Shown here: piece after piece, positions 9,458-18,684 of the stretch
Position numbering within the stretch: position 1 is the stretch's first letter
How the letters are laid out: the number at the start of each line of letters is the position of its first letter
Assembly (NCBI RefSeq): GCF_039645565.1
Contig: NZ_CP147914.1
Span: 2,105,573 to 2,169,572, forward strand
Source: Sulfurimonas sp. HSL1-2
Lineage (GTDB): Bacteria > Campylobacterota > Campylobacteria > Campylobacterales > Sulfurimonadaceae
Length of the DNA: 64,000 bases
Direction: 5' to 3'
Notes under the pieces: model-generated
What the model saw: only the letters and a program-made list of their open reading frames with translations
Told to the model about the DNA's origin: nothing
The model's database searches: none
Translations under genes and position numbers: made by a program

Positions 9458-9954
9458 GGCTGCTCCTTCCGGGCGATCACGATCGCGCCCAGCATGGCCG
9501 CCAGCAGCAGGACCGAGACGATCTCGAAGGGGAGCACCCACTGTTGAAACAGCGATGCTCCCACCGCGTGCAGGCTGCCGAACCCCTCTGCACTTTCGGC
9601 GAATCCCCGGTGCAGGTACGCCAGGGTGCGGTAGAGCAAAATGCCGAAGGGAAGGGTCAGCGCGGCACTGAACAGGATCCAGCGCAGTTTATAGGGCTCA
9701 TGGGGAAGGTTCTCATCCTTCGCGTTGACCGAGACGATGACCATCAGGCTCAGCACCACGACCGCGCCGACGGCGACCATGATCTGGGCGAGAAAGAGGA
9801 AACCGTTCTCCAGCAGCGCGAACATCCCCGCCATGGCCAGCATCGCACAGAGAAAGCCGAAGGCGCCGTAGAGCGTCTGCCGCAGATACACCATCGCGAC
9901 AGCCCCGCCCAGCATGATCAACGCCAACACGGTAAAGAGGCTATTTTCCAGCAC
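9454..9954 (-). CDS. nuoJ: NADH-quinone oxidoreductase subunit J
   Basis: Membrane subunit of 166 residues with about five helices, including the typical AQIMVAVGAVVVLSLMVIVS segment. It sits between nuoI (14 bp overlap) and nuoK (4 bp overlap), the standard operon position. Confidence 0.95.
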   Translation of the reverse strand: MLENSLFTVLALIMLGGAVAMVYLRQTLYGAFGFLCAMLAMAGMFALLENGFLFLAQIMVAVGAVVVLSLMVIVSVNAKDENLPHEPYKLRWILFSAALTLPFGILLYRTLAYLHRGFAESAEGFGSLHAVGASLFQQWVLPFEIVSVLLLAAMLGAIVIARKEQP

Positions 9955-10465
9955 GGCTGTCCTCCTCCCCGAAAGCGCCCCGGAATGAGAGCAGCCGCTC
10001 CTTCTCCAGGACGAAATCCTCCCGGTTCCGGCCCGTCAGCGAAAAGATCCCTGTATCCATCCGGATCGCGTCGCAGGGGCACGCTTCGACGCAGTAGCCG
10101 CAGAAGACGCACTCGAGCGTATCGATCGCGAAGCGCTGCGGCATCTTCTCGTCGACCCCGTCGGTGCGCTCCGTCGCCTCGATGAATATGCAGTTCGCCG
10201 GGCAGGCGGTCGCACACATAAAACAGGCGACGCAGGCGACGCTGCCGTCGGGGCGGTGGGTGAGGCGGTGTAGACCCCGGTAGCGCTCCGTGATGTCACC
10301 GGGCTGCTCCTCGGGGTACTCCAGGGCGTCCACCGCCGTGATGTCGTTGACGTTATCGAAGAAGTGGCGGAAGGTGATCTTGATCCCTTCATAGATCGCC
10401 GGCAGGTAGAAGCGGTCCTTCGTCTCCCGGCCATGGCGCGGGACGACTTTGACGTTGCGTGGCAT
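9941..10465 (-). CDS. nuoI: NADH-quinone oxidoreductase subunit I (two [4Fe-4S])
   Basis: Peripheral-arm ferredoxin-like subunit (174 residues) that carries clusters N6a and N6b to the terminal cluster in NuoB. Both ligand motifs are present: CVACFMCATACP and CVFCGYCVEACP. The ATG at 10465 is in the arrangement TGATG with the nuoH stop and has AGGAGG upstream; 24 further open codons upstream are not conserved in character and lie inside nuoH. It overlaps nuoJ by 14 bp. Confidence 0.96.
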   Translation of the reverse strand: MPRNVKVVPRHGRETKDRFYLPAIYEGIKITFRHFFDNVNDITAVDALEYPEEQPGDITERYRGLHRLTHRPDGSVACVACFMCATACPANCIFIEATERTDGVDEKMPQRFAIDTLECVFCGYCVEACPCDAIRMDTGIFSLTGRNREDFVLEKERLLSFRGAFGEEDSRAGK

Positions 10466-11757
10466 CAGGCACCTCCTGTCACGACCAGTGCCGTAACGAA
10501 TAGATTGAACAGGGCAAGCGGCAGCAGGTAGTACCACCCCAGGTACTGCACCTGGTCGAAGCGGAACCGCGGCAGCGTCCAGCGCACCAGGATGAAAAAG
10601 AGGTTGAATGCCATCAGTTTCGTCACGAAGACCGCGATCTGCAGCAAAGCGACCGCCGTCGCAACCGCCGCCGTCCCCTCTGGGAGCAGTGTAACCCAGA
10701 GCAGTGCGCCCTCGATGAGCAGCGTCATGATAATGAGCGCGCCTGTCAGTACCTTCGTCTCGAACCCGCGGCCACCGTCGGTGGAGACCGTTGGGCGTAC
10801 CCGGTTGTTTTTGCGCATCCAGCGGATCACCCCGAAGACGATCAGCGGCAGCACAACCATATATCCCCAGGCGTAGTAGTCAAAATGCGTCAGCATCGAC
10901 GCCGTACCGACCCACGGCAGCTGGTAACCGCCGAAAAGCATGGTGATGACCACGGCGCTGGCGGTGTTCATCGCGACATACTCCCCCATAAAGTACATCG
11001 CGAACTTCATCGCCGTATACTCGGTAAAGAAGCCCGCGACGATCTCGCTCTCCCCCTCGGCGACGCTGAAGGGGGCGCGGTTCGTCTCGGCAAAAAGCGT
11101 GATGATCAGGATCACGGCCGCCAGCGGCTGCACCAGGATGCCCCAGGCGGGCAGGAACCCCAGCACCGTGCCGCTCTGCCACTGCACCATCGCGTTGAAA
11201 TCGATCGTATTGTAGGTGAGGATCAGCGCCACGACCGAGAGTCCAAGGGGCAGTTCGTAGCTCACCATCATCGACCCGGCGCGTACCGACCCCAGCAGCG
11301 CATACTTGTTGTGGCTCAGCCACCCCCCGAAGAAGATCCCGACGACGCCGACGGCGCCCACCCCCAGATACCACAATACCCCAAAATCAACCGGCAGCGG
11401 CTGGACGCGCAGCGCTTCGCCGCCGATATAGAGGGTATCCGCAAAGGGGATCACCATAAAGGCCAGCAGGGCCGCGGCAAAGGTGATGACGGGGGAGAGC
11501 ATCAGCAACCAGCGCCCCGTTTTGATATGCGCCGGGTAGTACTCCTCCTTGAGCACCAGTTTGATCACGTCGGCGAAGGACTGTACGACCCCGCCCAGGC
11601 GGAAGCCGGCAATGTTCGTGCGGTTTGGCCCCAGGCGGTCCTGGATGAGCCCCGCGACGCGCCGCTCCAGCCAGACCAGTACCGGAATCATCAGCAGCGC
11701 CAGCAGCGCCCCGAGGACGAACGATCCGAGTGCGACGATGATCGCGGCCGGGCTCAT
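10465..11757 (-). CDS. nuoH: NADH-quinone oxidoreductase subunit H
   Basis: Membrane subunit at the junction with the peripheral arm, lining the quinone chamber (430 residues, eight or more helices). Recognisable: RRVAGLIQDRLGPNRTN near residue 32 and the loop FAETNRAPFSVAEGESEIVAGF, whose acidic residues take part in quinone coupling. The protein is somewhat longer than typical NuoH because of an extended C-terminal region (about residues 330-430) with additional hydrophobic segments. It overlaps nuoG by 4 bp. Confidence 0.96.
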   Translation of the reverse strand: MSPAAIIVALGSFVLGALLALLMIPVLVWLERRVAGLIQDRLGPNRTNIAGFRLGGVVQSFADVIKLVLKEEYYPAHIKTGRWLLMLSPVITFAAALLAFMVIPFADTLYIGGEALRVQPLPVDFGVLWYLGVGAVGVVGIFFGGWLSHNKYALLGSVRAGSMMVSYELPLGLSVVALILTYNTIDFNAMVQWQSGTVLGFLPAWGILVQPLAAVILIITLFAETNRAPFSVAEGESEIVAGFFTEYTAMKFAMYFMGEYVAMNTASAVVITMLFGGYQLPWVGTASMLTHFDYYAWGYMVVLPLIVFGVIRWMRKNNRVRPTVSTDGGRGFETKVLTGALIIMTLLIEGALLWVTLLPEGTAAVATAVALLQIAVFVTKLMAFNLFFILVRWTLPRFRFDQVQYLGWYYLLPLALFNLFVTALVVTGGA

Positions 11758-13145
11758 AACGGCGCCTCTTCAAGCCGTTCCACCCATTCGACGGCCGACG
11801 GGATCGGACGGTTGCGGTGCACGGCCTGCGGGCAGAACTGCGCGACGCCCTGCTCGTTGACCAAGGTCCCCGCACACTCCGTAAACACCGCCAGCGGCAG
11901 GATCAGGTCGGCGTCCCGACCCACATGCGTCTGCAGTTCGATACGCATCTCGGCTTTGAATTTCGCTCCGTCGGGGTGGTTAACATTGATCAGCAGCCCC
12001 GTTTCGAGCGCATCGGGCAGCGTACGTTCGATCCCCAGTTTTTCCGCGCCGCCGAGATTAGCCGCACGGCAGGAGGAGCGGAGCCAGTCATCGCCGAAGG
12101 CGGGATCGTCGTAGCTTGCCGCCGGACAGTAGAGCGCGGCGCCGTGGCGTTCGGCGAACACCTTTACCGCCTCCATCTCTTCGCTGTAGCGGTCCGCGTC
12201 GACGAGGATCGTAACGGCACCTTTGTGACGCTTCAACGCATCACGGAAGTACTCAAGGGCCCGGACCTCATCGCACGCTTCTTTGTTCAGAAGCATATCC
12301 AAGCGGCGGTTCTCCTGCAGCGCTTCGTAGCTGAGCCGCCCCGCGTCGCAGATAAACCAGCCGTTCACTTCCCTGTTGACGCGGGGGCGGAAGCGGTAAA
12401 TGCGGTCGTCCTTGTACTTCTCGCGGTTATGGTCCACCCAGATATTGCACCCCGCCGCGCAGCCGTGGCAGACCGACGGCGTCGAGGTGAGGAACCAGAC
12501 CCGCTGGTGAAAACGGAAATCCTTGCTGGTTAACGCCCCCACCGGGCAGAGATCGATCACGTTCATCGCATAGGGGTTCTCAAGGCTTCTGCCCGGCATC
12601 GTGCTGACCCGGGCATGGTCGCCCCGGCCGATGATGCCCAGCTCGTGGGTCTTCGTGATCTCGGAAGTGAATCGGGTACAGCGTGCGCAGAGCACGCAGC
12701 GCTCCTGGTCGAGCATGACATTGGCGCCCAGGTCGACGTGCTTTCGGTGCGTTACCTTCTCGCGCTTTTCGATCTTCGCGTCGTGCAGGCCGTAGTCCAT
12801 ATAGAAATCCTGCAGCTTGCACTCCCCGGCCTGGTCACAGATGGGGCAGTCAACCGGGTGGTTGAGCAGTTCGAGCTCCAGGATATTGCGCCGAACGGCA
12901 TCGATATTTTCCCCTTTGGTACGCACCGACATCCCCGCGCGTACCAGGGTATCGCAGGCGATCTGCGGCCGCTTCTGCCCCTCTATTTCCACCATGCACA
13001 TCCGGCAGTTGCCATCAGGCCCCAGTGCCTCGTGGTAGCAAAAATAGGGGATCTCTATGCCGTTTTTCAGTAGAACCTCGATCAGAAGCGCATCCGCTTC
13101 CGCCGAGACCGTCCGGCCGTCTACGATGATCTCGACCCTGCTCAT
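11754..13145 (-). CDS. nuoG: NADH-quinone oxidoreductase subunit G, short form
   Basis: Iron-sulfur subunit of the NADH module, 463 residues against roughly 750-900 in most bacteria. The cluster region is complete: [2Fe-2S] ligands Cys36, 47, 50 and 64; the His96/Cys100/103/109 cluster; Cys150/153/156/200; and a fourth CxxCxxxC set Cys226/229/233 with Cys266. After about residue 270 the molybdopterin-oxidoreductase-like domain is reduced to about 190 residues that keep a family tail (LPLAVFTECAGTLVNEQG near 415). The ATG at 13145 overlaps the nuoF stop (ATGA); the 71 open codons upstream lie within nuoF and are not NuoG-like. It looks like a real compact form, because the frame is intact. Confidence 0.93.
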   Translation of the reverse strand: MSRVEIIVDGRTVSAEADALLIEVLLKNGIEIPYFCYHEALGPDGNCRMCMVEIEGQKRPQIACDTLVRAGMSVRTKGENIDAVRRNILELELLNHPVDCPICDQAGECKLQDFYMDYGLHDAKIEKREKVTHRKHVDLGANVMLDQERCVLCARCTRFTSEITKTHELGIIGRGDHARVSTMPGRSLENPYAMNVIDLCPVGALTSKDFRFHQRVWFLTSTPSVCHGCAAGCNIWVDHNREKYKDDRIYRFRPRVNREVNGWFICDAGRLSYEALQENRRLDMLLNKEACDEVRALEYFRDALKRHKGAVTILVDADRYSEEMEAVKVFAERHGAALYCPAASYDDPAFGDDWLRSSCRAANLGGAEKLGIERTLPDALETGLLINVNHPDGAKFKAEMRIELQTHVGRDADLILPLAVFTECAGTLVNEQGVAQFCPQAVHRNRPIPSAVEWVERLEEAPL

Positions 13146-14392
13146 CCCGCCGTCCTTGCTTCGAATTCGCTCCTGAACTTCGTCAGGAAGCCGGTGATGA
13201 CATCCGCGACCGCTGGGGCGAATACGCAGATCGTCTTGCCGTTCATTGTCTCCGCCAGCTCCAGCAGGGTGTCGAGATCCTTTGCGCTGCCGCGGCCCTC
13301 CAGGACCCGCTGCAGCAAAGCGTCGCTCCACCCCGTCCCTTCGCGGCAGGGGGTACACTGCCCACAGGATTCGTGGTGGTAGAACTCCAGCAGGTTCTTG
13401 AGCACTGCGACCATATCGGTCGTTTCATCCATCACGATCATTCCCCCCGTTCCCAGGGACGAACGCATCGCGCGGAGCGTTTCGTAATCCAGCGTCGCCT
13501 GCGCCGCCTCGTCGGCGGTCAACACCTTTGTCGACGCCCCACCGGGGATGACCGCCTTGAGCTTTCTGCCGCCGCGGATCCCGCCGCCGAAGTGCTCGAT
13601 ATACTCCAGCATCGGCGTGCCAAACTCCGCCTCGTAAACCCCGGGGCATTCGACGTGGCCGCTCATCGCAAAGAGCAGCGTGCCCGGACTCTGCTCGGTC
13701 CCGAACGCGCGGTACGCCTCCGGCCCCTCATAAACGATAAACGGTACAGTAGCAATGGTCTCGACGTTATTGACGAGGGTCGGGTTGCCGAAGTACCACT
13801 CCGGCTCTTTCTGCTTGGGCTTAAGACGCGGATGCCCCCGTTTGCCCTCCAGCGATTCGAGCATCGCCGACTTTTCGCCGCAGATATAGGCCCCGGCGCC
13901 GCGGTGGATCGTAATGTCGAGGGGATAATCGAAGCCGTCCACCGTTACGCCCAGATAGCCCGCCGCGTAAGCCTCGTCAACAGCGCCCTGCAGGATCTTC
14001 TGGAAGGAGGCATATTCACCCCGAATGTATATGTAGGCGTGGTGCGCGCCGATGGCGTAGCAGGTGAGGATGATCCCCTCGATGAGGAGATGCGGGTCTT
14101 TGGAGATGATCTGGCGGTCTTTGAAGGTGCCCGGCTCGCTCTCGTCGCAGTTGACGGCGAGGTAGGAGGGACGGGGGTCCTCCCTGGGCATCAGCTTCCA
14201 TTTCGCCCCGGCCGGGGCACCCCCGCCGCCCTTCCCGCGCAACCCGCTAGCATCGACCCGCGCGACGATCACCTCCGGCCCCATCGCGAAGGCCTCTTTC
14301 AGACGCGTGTAGGCCCCGTCGGCTCTGGCGGCTTCCAGGGTGTGGCTGTTCGGTGACTCAAAGCGTCGGCTGACGATGCGTGCGTCTCTCAT
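13142..14392 (-). CDS. nuoF: NADH-quinone oxidoreductase subunit F (NADH/FMN site)
   Basis: Flavoprotein subunit of 416 residues that in complex I binds NADH and FMN. The [4Fe-4S] ligands are Cys343, 346 and 349 (ESCGQCTPCREGTGW) and Cys389. The nucleotide loop reads GKGGGGAPAGAKW (residues 53-65), differing from the usual GRGGAGFPTGLKW at several positions, while NCDESEPGTFKDR and GAGAYICGEKSAMLESLEG are conventional. Many Campylobacterota lack NuoE and NuoF, so their presence here matters: this complex has an electron-input module. Overlaps nuoE and nuoG by 4 bp. Confidence 0.95.
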   Translation of the reverse strand: MRDARIVSRRFESPNSHTLEAARADGAYTRLKEAFAMGPEVIVARVDASGLRGKGGGGAPAGAKWKLMPREDPRPSYLAVNCDESEPGTFKDRQIISKDPHLLIEGIILTCYAIGAHHAYIYIRGEYASFQKILQGAVDEAYAAGYLGVTVDGFDYPLDITIHRGAGAYICGEKSAMLESLEGKRGHPRLKPKQKEPEWYFGNPTLVNNVETIATVPFIVYEGPEAYRAFGTEQSPGTLLFAMSGHVECPGVYEAEFGTPMLEYIEHFGGGIRGGRKLKAVIPGGASTKVLTADEAAQATLDYETLRAMRSSLGTGGMIVMDETTDMVAVLKNLLEFYHHESCGQCTPCREGTGWSDALLQRVLEGRGSAKDLDTLLELAETMNGKTICVFAPAVADVITGFLTKFRSEFEARTAG

Positions 14393-14862
14393 GCGAGCCC
14401 CTCCAGTATCCGCTCGAGTTTCTCGACGGTGAGGTTTTCATGGTTCGTCTCGTTGACCTGCAGCATCGGGCCGCAGCCGCAGGCGCCGAGGCACTCAACC
14501 TCGGAAAGGGTAAAGCGGCCGTCCCCGGTCGTTTCGCCGACCCCGATGCCAAGCCGTGCTTCGAGCGCCGCCAGGATCTCCGCCTGCCCGCAGAGCTTGC
14601 ACGACAGGGTCTTGCAGACCTGGATATGATAAGTGCCGACGGGCTCGAGGTGAAACATCGTATAGAAGGTGGCGACCCGGTAGACCTCCATCGGTGCCGT
14701 CTCCGCCAGGGCCGCGACCGCCTCGAAGACGCCCGGTTTCAGCCACCCCTCCTGTTCCTGCGCCAGCCAGAGCAGCGGCAGTACCAATGCCTGGGGCTGC
14801 GGGTAGCGCTCGCGCAGTGCAGCGATCTTCTCCAAGGTCTGGTCATGAAAGGCAAAACTCAT
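14389..14862 (-). CDS. nuoE: NADH-quinone oxidoreductase subunit E ([2Fe-2S])
   Basis: Thioredoxin-fold [2Fe-2S] subunit of 157 residues. The cluster ligands are Cys83 and Cys88 (CKTLSC) and Cys124 and Cys128 (CLGAC), the N1a pattern. Additional cysteines (91, 130) are present nearby. It forms the input module with NuoF and NuoG and overlaps both neighbours by 4 bp. Confidence 0.96.
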   Translation of the reverse strand: MSFAFHDQTLEKIAALRERYPQPQALVLPLLWLAQEQEGWLKPGVFEAVAALAETAPMEVYRVATFYTMFHLEPVGTYHIQVCKTLSCKLCGQAEILAALEARLGIGVGETTGDGRFTLSEVECLGACGCGPMLQVNETNHENLTVEKLERILEGLA

Positions 14863-16559
14863 CGGTCCATCTCTCCGGCGATGATATTGAGGCTGCCCAG
14901 GGTCAAAATGGCGTCGGCGACCTGGTACCCTTCGATCATCTTCGGGTAGGCGGCCATATGCACGAAACTGGGCGGTCGCACCTTCACCTTGTAGGGCGTC
15001 CCGCTGCCGTCGCTGACGATGTAGAAGCCCAGCTCCCCATTGGCCGCCTCATAGGCGCCGTAATACTCCCCCGCGGGGACCTTGACCCCTTCGTAGATCA
15101 GCTTGAACTGGTTCATTACCCCTTCGATCGTACCGTAGACCGCCGGTTTCGGCGGCAAGACGATGCGGTGGTCGGGGATGCTGACCGGTCCGCCCGGCAT
15201 CCTTTTGACCGCCTGGCGGATAATGCGCATGCTCTGGAGCATCTCTTCGAACCGTACCATAAGCCGGTCGAAAGTATCACCGACGGAGCCGACGACGACA
15301 TCGAAATCGAAGCTCTCGTAGAAGTCGTAGGGTTTCGCGGCCCGTAGGTCGTAGGCGACGCCGCTGGCGCGCAGATTGGGGCCCGTAAAGCCGAAATCGA
15401 CCGCCTGCTCCGCGCTGACCGGGGAGATATCCTGCAGCCGGTCCTGGAAGATGCGGTTGCGCTCCGTCATGATCAGCGTCTCCGAAATCCCCTTGTCGAT
15501 CTTCTGCAGTACCGCTTCGAGCTCCGCTTTCCAGCCGTCATGCAGATCGTGCGTCATCCCGCCGACACGCATGTAGCTGTTGGTAAGGCGCGCCCCGGTC
15601 AGGCGGCTGAGGAAATCATAGGCGTCATTGCGCGGGTTGAAGAGGTACCAGTAATTCGTCTGCGCTCCCATGTCGAGCAGCCCCGCCGCCAGGCAGACGA
15701 GGTGGTCGATGACCCGGGAGAGCTCGGCGATGATTACACGGATAAAGACCCCCCGATCAGGCAGCGTCACCCCCAGCATCCCCTCTACCGTGCGGGCGAA
15801 GGCGATGTTGTTCATGATCGCCGAACAGTAGTTGAGACGGTCGGTATAGGGGATGATCTGGTTGTAGGTGTGGTTTTCGCAGCTCTTCTCGAAGCCGCGG
15901 TGCAGGTAGCCGATCTCGCTGGCGCCGGCGATGATCTTTTCGCCGTCGAGGGCGGCGAGGGTCCGGATGGTGCCGTGGCTGGCCGGGTGCGAGGGGCCCA
16001 GGTTGAGGATCATCAGTCCGTCGCGCTCCGCCTCCAGCCCCTTTGAAGCGAGCAGCGGGGCCATCTCATCCATCATGTCCTGGGTCTGGGTACAGTACTG
16101 CCCCTTGGTGATCTCGTAATCTTTGCGCAGCGGGTGGCCGACAAACTCGAGGTGGTTCAAGATACGCTTGAGGTTGGGATGCCCCTCGAAACGGACCCCG
16201 TACTGATCAAACACCTCCCGCTCGGCCCAGTCGGCGCTGGAGTAGAGCGCAACGATGCTGCGGACCGCTTCGTGCAGCGCCGGGACTTTCAGCGCCAGGG
16301 TCCGGACGAAATCGCGGTGGCGGAAGAGGTAGACCAGGTCGAAGCGCGCCCCGCCGGCACGGGGACGGTAGAGGTTGTCCACGGCGGTGATGTCGAGCAG
16401 AAACGTAAACCCGAACTCCCGCTTCAGCGCCTCGGCAACCCCGTAGAGCGATGCGGCATCGCACTGCAGCACCGGGGTGTCCCCCATGGGCGGCAGAAAA
16501 TGCAAGGCATCGAACCGCGCCAGCAGCGGCCGGAAGAGATCGGGTTCAGGCATCGTCAA
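14859..16559 (-). CDS. nuoCD: NADH-quinone oxidoreductase fused subunit C/D
   Basis: A fusion of 566 residues. Positions about 1-155 are NuoC-like (DITAVDNLYRP, FEGHPNLKRILN, GHPLRKDYE). Residues about 175-566 are the NuoD 49-kDa subunit, starting at MILNLGPSHPASHGTIR and containing EIGYLHRGFEKSCENHTYNQ and the C-terminal end AGEMDR. NuoD forms most of the quinone pocket. Fusion occurs in enterobacteria and various other lineages. Overlaps nuoB by 14 bp and nuoE by 4 bp. Confidence 0.97.
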   Translation of the reverse strand: MTMPEPDLFRPLLARFDALHFLPPMGDTPVLQCDAASLYGVAEALKREFGFTFLLDITAVDNLYRPRAGGARFDLVYLFRHRDFVRTLALKVPALHEAVRSIVALYSSADWAEREVFDQYGVRFEGHPNLKRILNHLEFVGHPLRKDYEITKGQYCTQTQDMMDEMAPLLASKGLEAERDGLMILNLGPSHPASHGTIRTLAALDGEKIIAGASEIGYLHRGFEKSCENHTYNQIIPYTDRLNYCSAIMNNIAFARTVEGMLGVTLPDRGVFIRVIIAELSRVIDHLVCLAAGLLDMGAQTNYWYLFNPRNDAYDFLSRLTGARLTNSYMRVGGMTHDLHDGWKAELEAVLQKIDKGISETLIMTERNRIFQDRLQDISPVSAEQAVDFGFTGPNLRASGVAYDLRAAKPYDFYESFDFDVVVGSVGDTFDRLMVRFEEMLQSMRIIRQAVKRMPGGPVSIPDHRIVLPPKPAVYGTIEGVMNQFKLIYEGVKVPAGEYYGAYEAANGELGFYIVSDGSGTPYKVKVRPPSFVHMAAYPKMIEGYQVADAILTLGSLNIIAGEMDR

Positions 16560-17061
16560 GCTTCCCTTTGAAGTCGGCGTTGCGCGGGGAGAGCGTCGGC
16601 TCCCGCCACAACCGCTGCTGGATCTGCATCACTGCCTCAAGAATCCCCTCCGGGCGCGGCGGGCATCCGGCCAGGTAGACATCCACCGGGACGATCTCGT
16701 CGATCCCCTGCAGGGTCGTGTAATTGTCGTAAAAACCGCCGCTGCAGGCGCAGGCCCCGACGGCGATCACCCAACGCGGTTCGGGCATCTGGTCGTAGAT
16801 CTGCTTGAGGATCGGTGCCTGCTTGTAGCTGACGGTACCGGCGACGACCAGCAGGTCCGCGTGGCGGGGGGAGAAGCGCAGCACCTCCGCGCCGAAGCGG
16901 GAGATATCGTATCGGCTGGCCGCCGTCGCCATAAACTCGATGGCGCAGCAGGCCGTCCCGAAGACAAAGGGCCACAGCGACGACTGCCGCCCCCAGTTGA
17001 TGACGGCGTCGACCCTCGTTGTGATCACGGCATCGCCGAGGAGGTTTTCGCTCAGATCCAT
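16546..17061 (-). CDS. nuoB: NADH-quinone oxidoreductase subunit B (cluster N2)
   Basis: Carries the terminal [4Fe-4S] cluster that reduces quinone (171 residues). Its ligands are visible as the tandem pair Cys38-Cys39 in FGTACCAIEF, Cys104 in GACACSGG and Cys133 in LAGCPPRPEG. Start ATG 17061 lies within the 3' end of nuoA (10 bp overlap). Confidence 0.97.
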   Translation of the reverse strand: MDLSENLLGDAVITTRVDAVINWGRQSSLWPFVFGTACCAIEFMATAASRYDISRFGAEVLRFSPRHADLLVVAGTVSYKQAPILKQIYDQMPEPRWVIAVGACACSGGFYDNYTTLQGIDEIVPVDVYLAGCPPRPEGILEAVMQIQQRLWREPTLSPRNADFKGKLDDA

Positions 17062-17411
17062 CGCAGTATCCCCGCCCGGTAAACGTAAATCAGGCCGCCG
17101 GCCAGCAGGCCGATGAAAACGAACATCTCCGCCACGCCGAAAAACCCGAGGTCGCGGAGGTTGACCGCCCAGGGGAACATGAAAAGCACTTCGACATCGA
17201 AGATCAGGAAAATGATACCGACCAGGAAAAACTTGACATTGAAGACGTCGGAAGGATCCTCGACGGTCTTGCGCACGCCCCCTTCATAGGGTTCGTTTTT
17301 GCGCGGGGAGTCGCTGACGGCACCGAGATGACGCGTCAGATGAAACAGCAGCGGCAGTAGGATCACCAGCGCCGTGACCAACCCTGTTGCCAATAATAAC
17401 GATCCGGACAT
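17052..17411 (-). CDS. nuoA: NADH-quinone oxidoreductase subunit A
   Basis: First gene of the operon: a 119-residue membrane subunit with three helices and the typical KNEPYEGGV loop (about residue 38) and FLIFDVEVLFMFPWA. The 120 bp upstream, up to the end of mqnE, must hold the operon promoter or a read-through from mqnE; no clear -35/-10 pair stands out there. mqnE lies just upstream on the same strand. Confidence 0.96.
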   Translation of the reverse strand: MSGSLLLATGLVTALVILLPLLFHLTRHLGAVSDSPRKNEPYEGGVRKTVEDPSDVFNVKFFLVGIIFLIFDVEVLFMFPWAVNLRDLGFFGVAEMFVFIGLLAGGLIYVYRAGILRWI

Positions 17412-17531
17412 CCTGACCTACTTTTACGACGTTATTAGCCCGCGCTTGCAGGCCTTCCACGTGTCATTGCAACTATGATAACAAAAGTTGATTATGAATC
17501 TGTTACGGGTGTGGACAAATATCGCGCAGCA

Positions 17532-18584
17532 TCATGCCCAGGGCTTGATCTCGTTGTAAAGGCTGTCGCGCTCGACGGGGGTGAAGCCGCTCTCTTTGAT
17601 CAGGTGGACGAACTCCTCGAGGTTGACGCCGTTGGCACTTTTGGCCCCAGCGGCGGAGTTGATGGACTCTTTTTCGATCGTACCATCGAGGTCGTTCGCG
17701 CCGAACTCCTGCGCCACCAGAGCGAGGTTTACCGTCGACGTCACCCAGTAGGCTTTGAGGTTGGGGACGTTATCCAGGACGATACGGCTGATCGCCATCG
17801 TCTTAAGGATCTCGTTGGCCGTGATGAACTCTTTGACGTTCAGGAAGTTGTTCTCGGACTGGTACACGAGCGGGATGAAGCAGTTGAAGCCGCCGGTCTC
17901 GTCCTGCAGATCGCGGATACGCATCATGTGGTCGATGCGGTGTTTGCGCTCCTCGACATGGCCGAAGAGCATCGTCACGTTGCTCTTTTTGCCCCGTTCG
18001 TGCCACTTGCGGTGGATCTCCAGCCACTGTTCGGAGGTCACTTTCCCCTTGCAGATATAGTCGCGGACCCCCTCGTCAAAGATCTCCGCACCGCCGCCTG
18101 GCATCGAATCGACACCGTTCTCGACCATCAGGTCGAGGATCTCGTCGTAGCTTTTGCCGTACTCCTCGGCGAGGAAGTGCACCTCCGCCGCCGTCAATGC
18201 CTTGACGTGAAGCTGCGGGTATTTCTCCTTGATCTTGCGGAAGATGTCCAGGTACCACTGCAGTCCCGTTTCGGGGTTGTGCGCGGAGACGATATGCACC
18301 TCTTTGATATCGCGTAAAACGATGTCGTCGACGATCCCGAGGATCTCTTCATGGCTCATCGTGTAGGGGTTGGGGTTTTTGCGGCTGGCGCTGTAGGCGC
18401 AGAATTTGCAGACGTCCTTGCAGACGTTGGTCGGATTGATATGACGGTTGATATTGAAGTAGGTCTTCTCGCCGTGCAGCTCGCGCCGCAGCGCATCCGC
18501 GCGTTCACCCAGGGCGAAAAGATCTTCGTCGTACAGCGCCAGCGCCTCTTCAAAGCCGACCCGGCGGTTTGCGATTTTCGTCAT
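17532..18584 (-). CDS. mqnE: Aminofutalosine synthase (radical SAM), menaquinone synthesis
   Basis: Radical SAM enzyme of the futalosine pathway that joins 3-[(1-carboxyvinyl)oxy]benzoate to the adenosyl radical to give aminofutalosine. The cluster motif CxxxCxxC is Cys55/59/62, within INPTNVCKDVCKFC; the HINPTN lead-in fits MqnE better than MqnC. The protein is 350 residues from ATG 18584; the open frame continues 59 codons upstream through the promoter region, so the internal ATG was chosen. Menaquinone is the likely quinone used by the adjacent complex I and by nap. Confidence 0.93.
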   Translation of the reverse strand: MTKIANRRVGFEEALALYDEDLFALGERADALRRELHGEKTYFNINRHINPTNVCKDVCKFCAYSASRKNPNPYTMSHEEILGIVDDIVLRDIKEVHIVSAHNPETGLQWYLDIFRKIKEKYPQLHVKALTAAEVHFLAEEYGKSYDEILDLMVENGVDSMPGGGAEIFDEGVRDYICKGKVTSEQWLEIHRKWHERGKKSNVTMLFGHVEERKHRIDHMMRIRDLQDETGGFNCFIPLVYQSENNFLNVKEFITANEILKTMAISRIVLDNVPNLKAYWVTSTVNLALVAQEFGANDLDGTIEKESINSAAGAKSANGVNLEEFVHLIKESGFTPVERDSLYNEIKPWA

Positions 18585-18611
18585 GCTTACTCTCTGCTTT
18601 TCTTTTCGCGC

Positions 18612-18655
18612 ATTATAGCCAGATGAGCGCCTCCAAAGGCTAAAGCGACTATAAT
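18612..18655. promoter_or_regulatory. Divergent -10 elements of mqnE and glnD
   Basis: In the 100 bp gap between the divergent genes, TATAAT occurs on the minus strand at 18612-18617 (for mqnE) and on the plus strand at 18650-18655 (for glnD). No strong -35 boxes accompany them, which is common in this group. Confidence 0.55.
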
Positions 18656-18684
18656 AATAAGATTTCATCAGAGGAACAGCCCCC

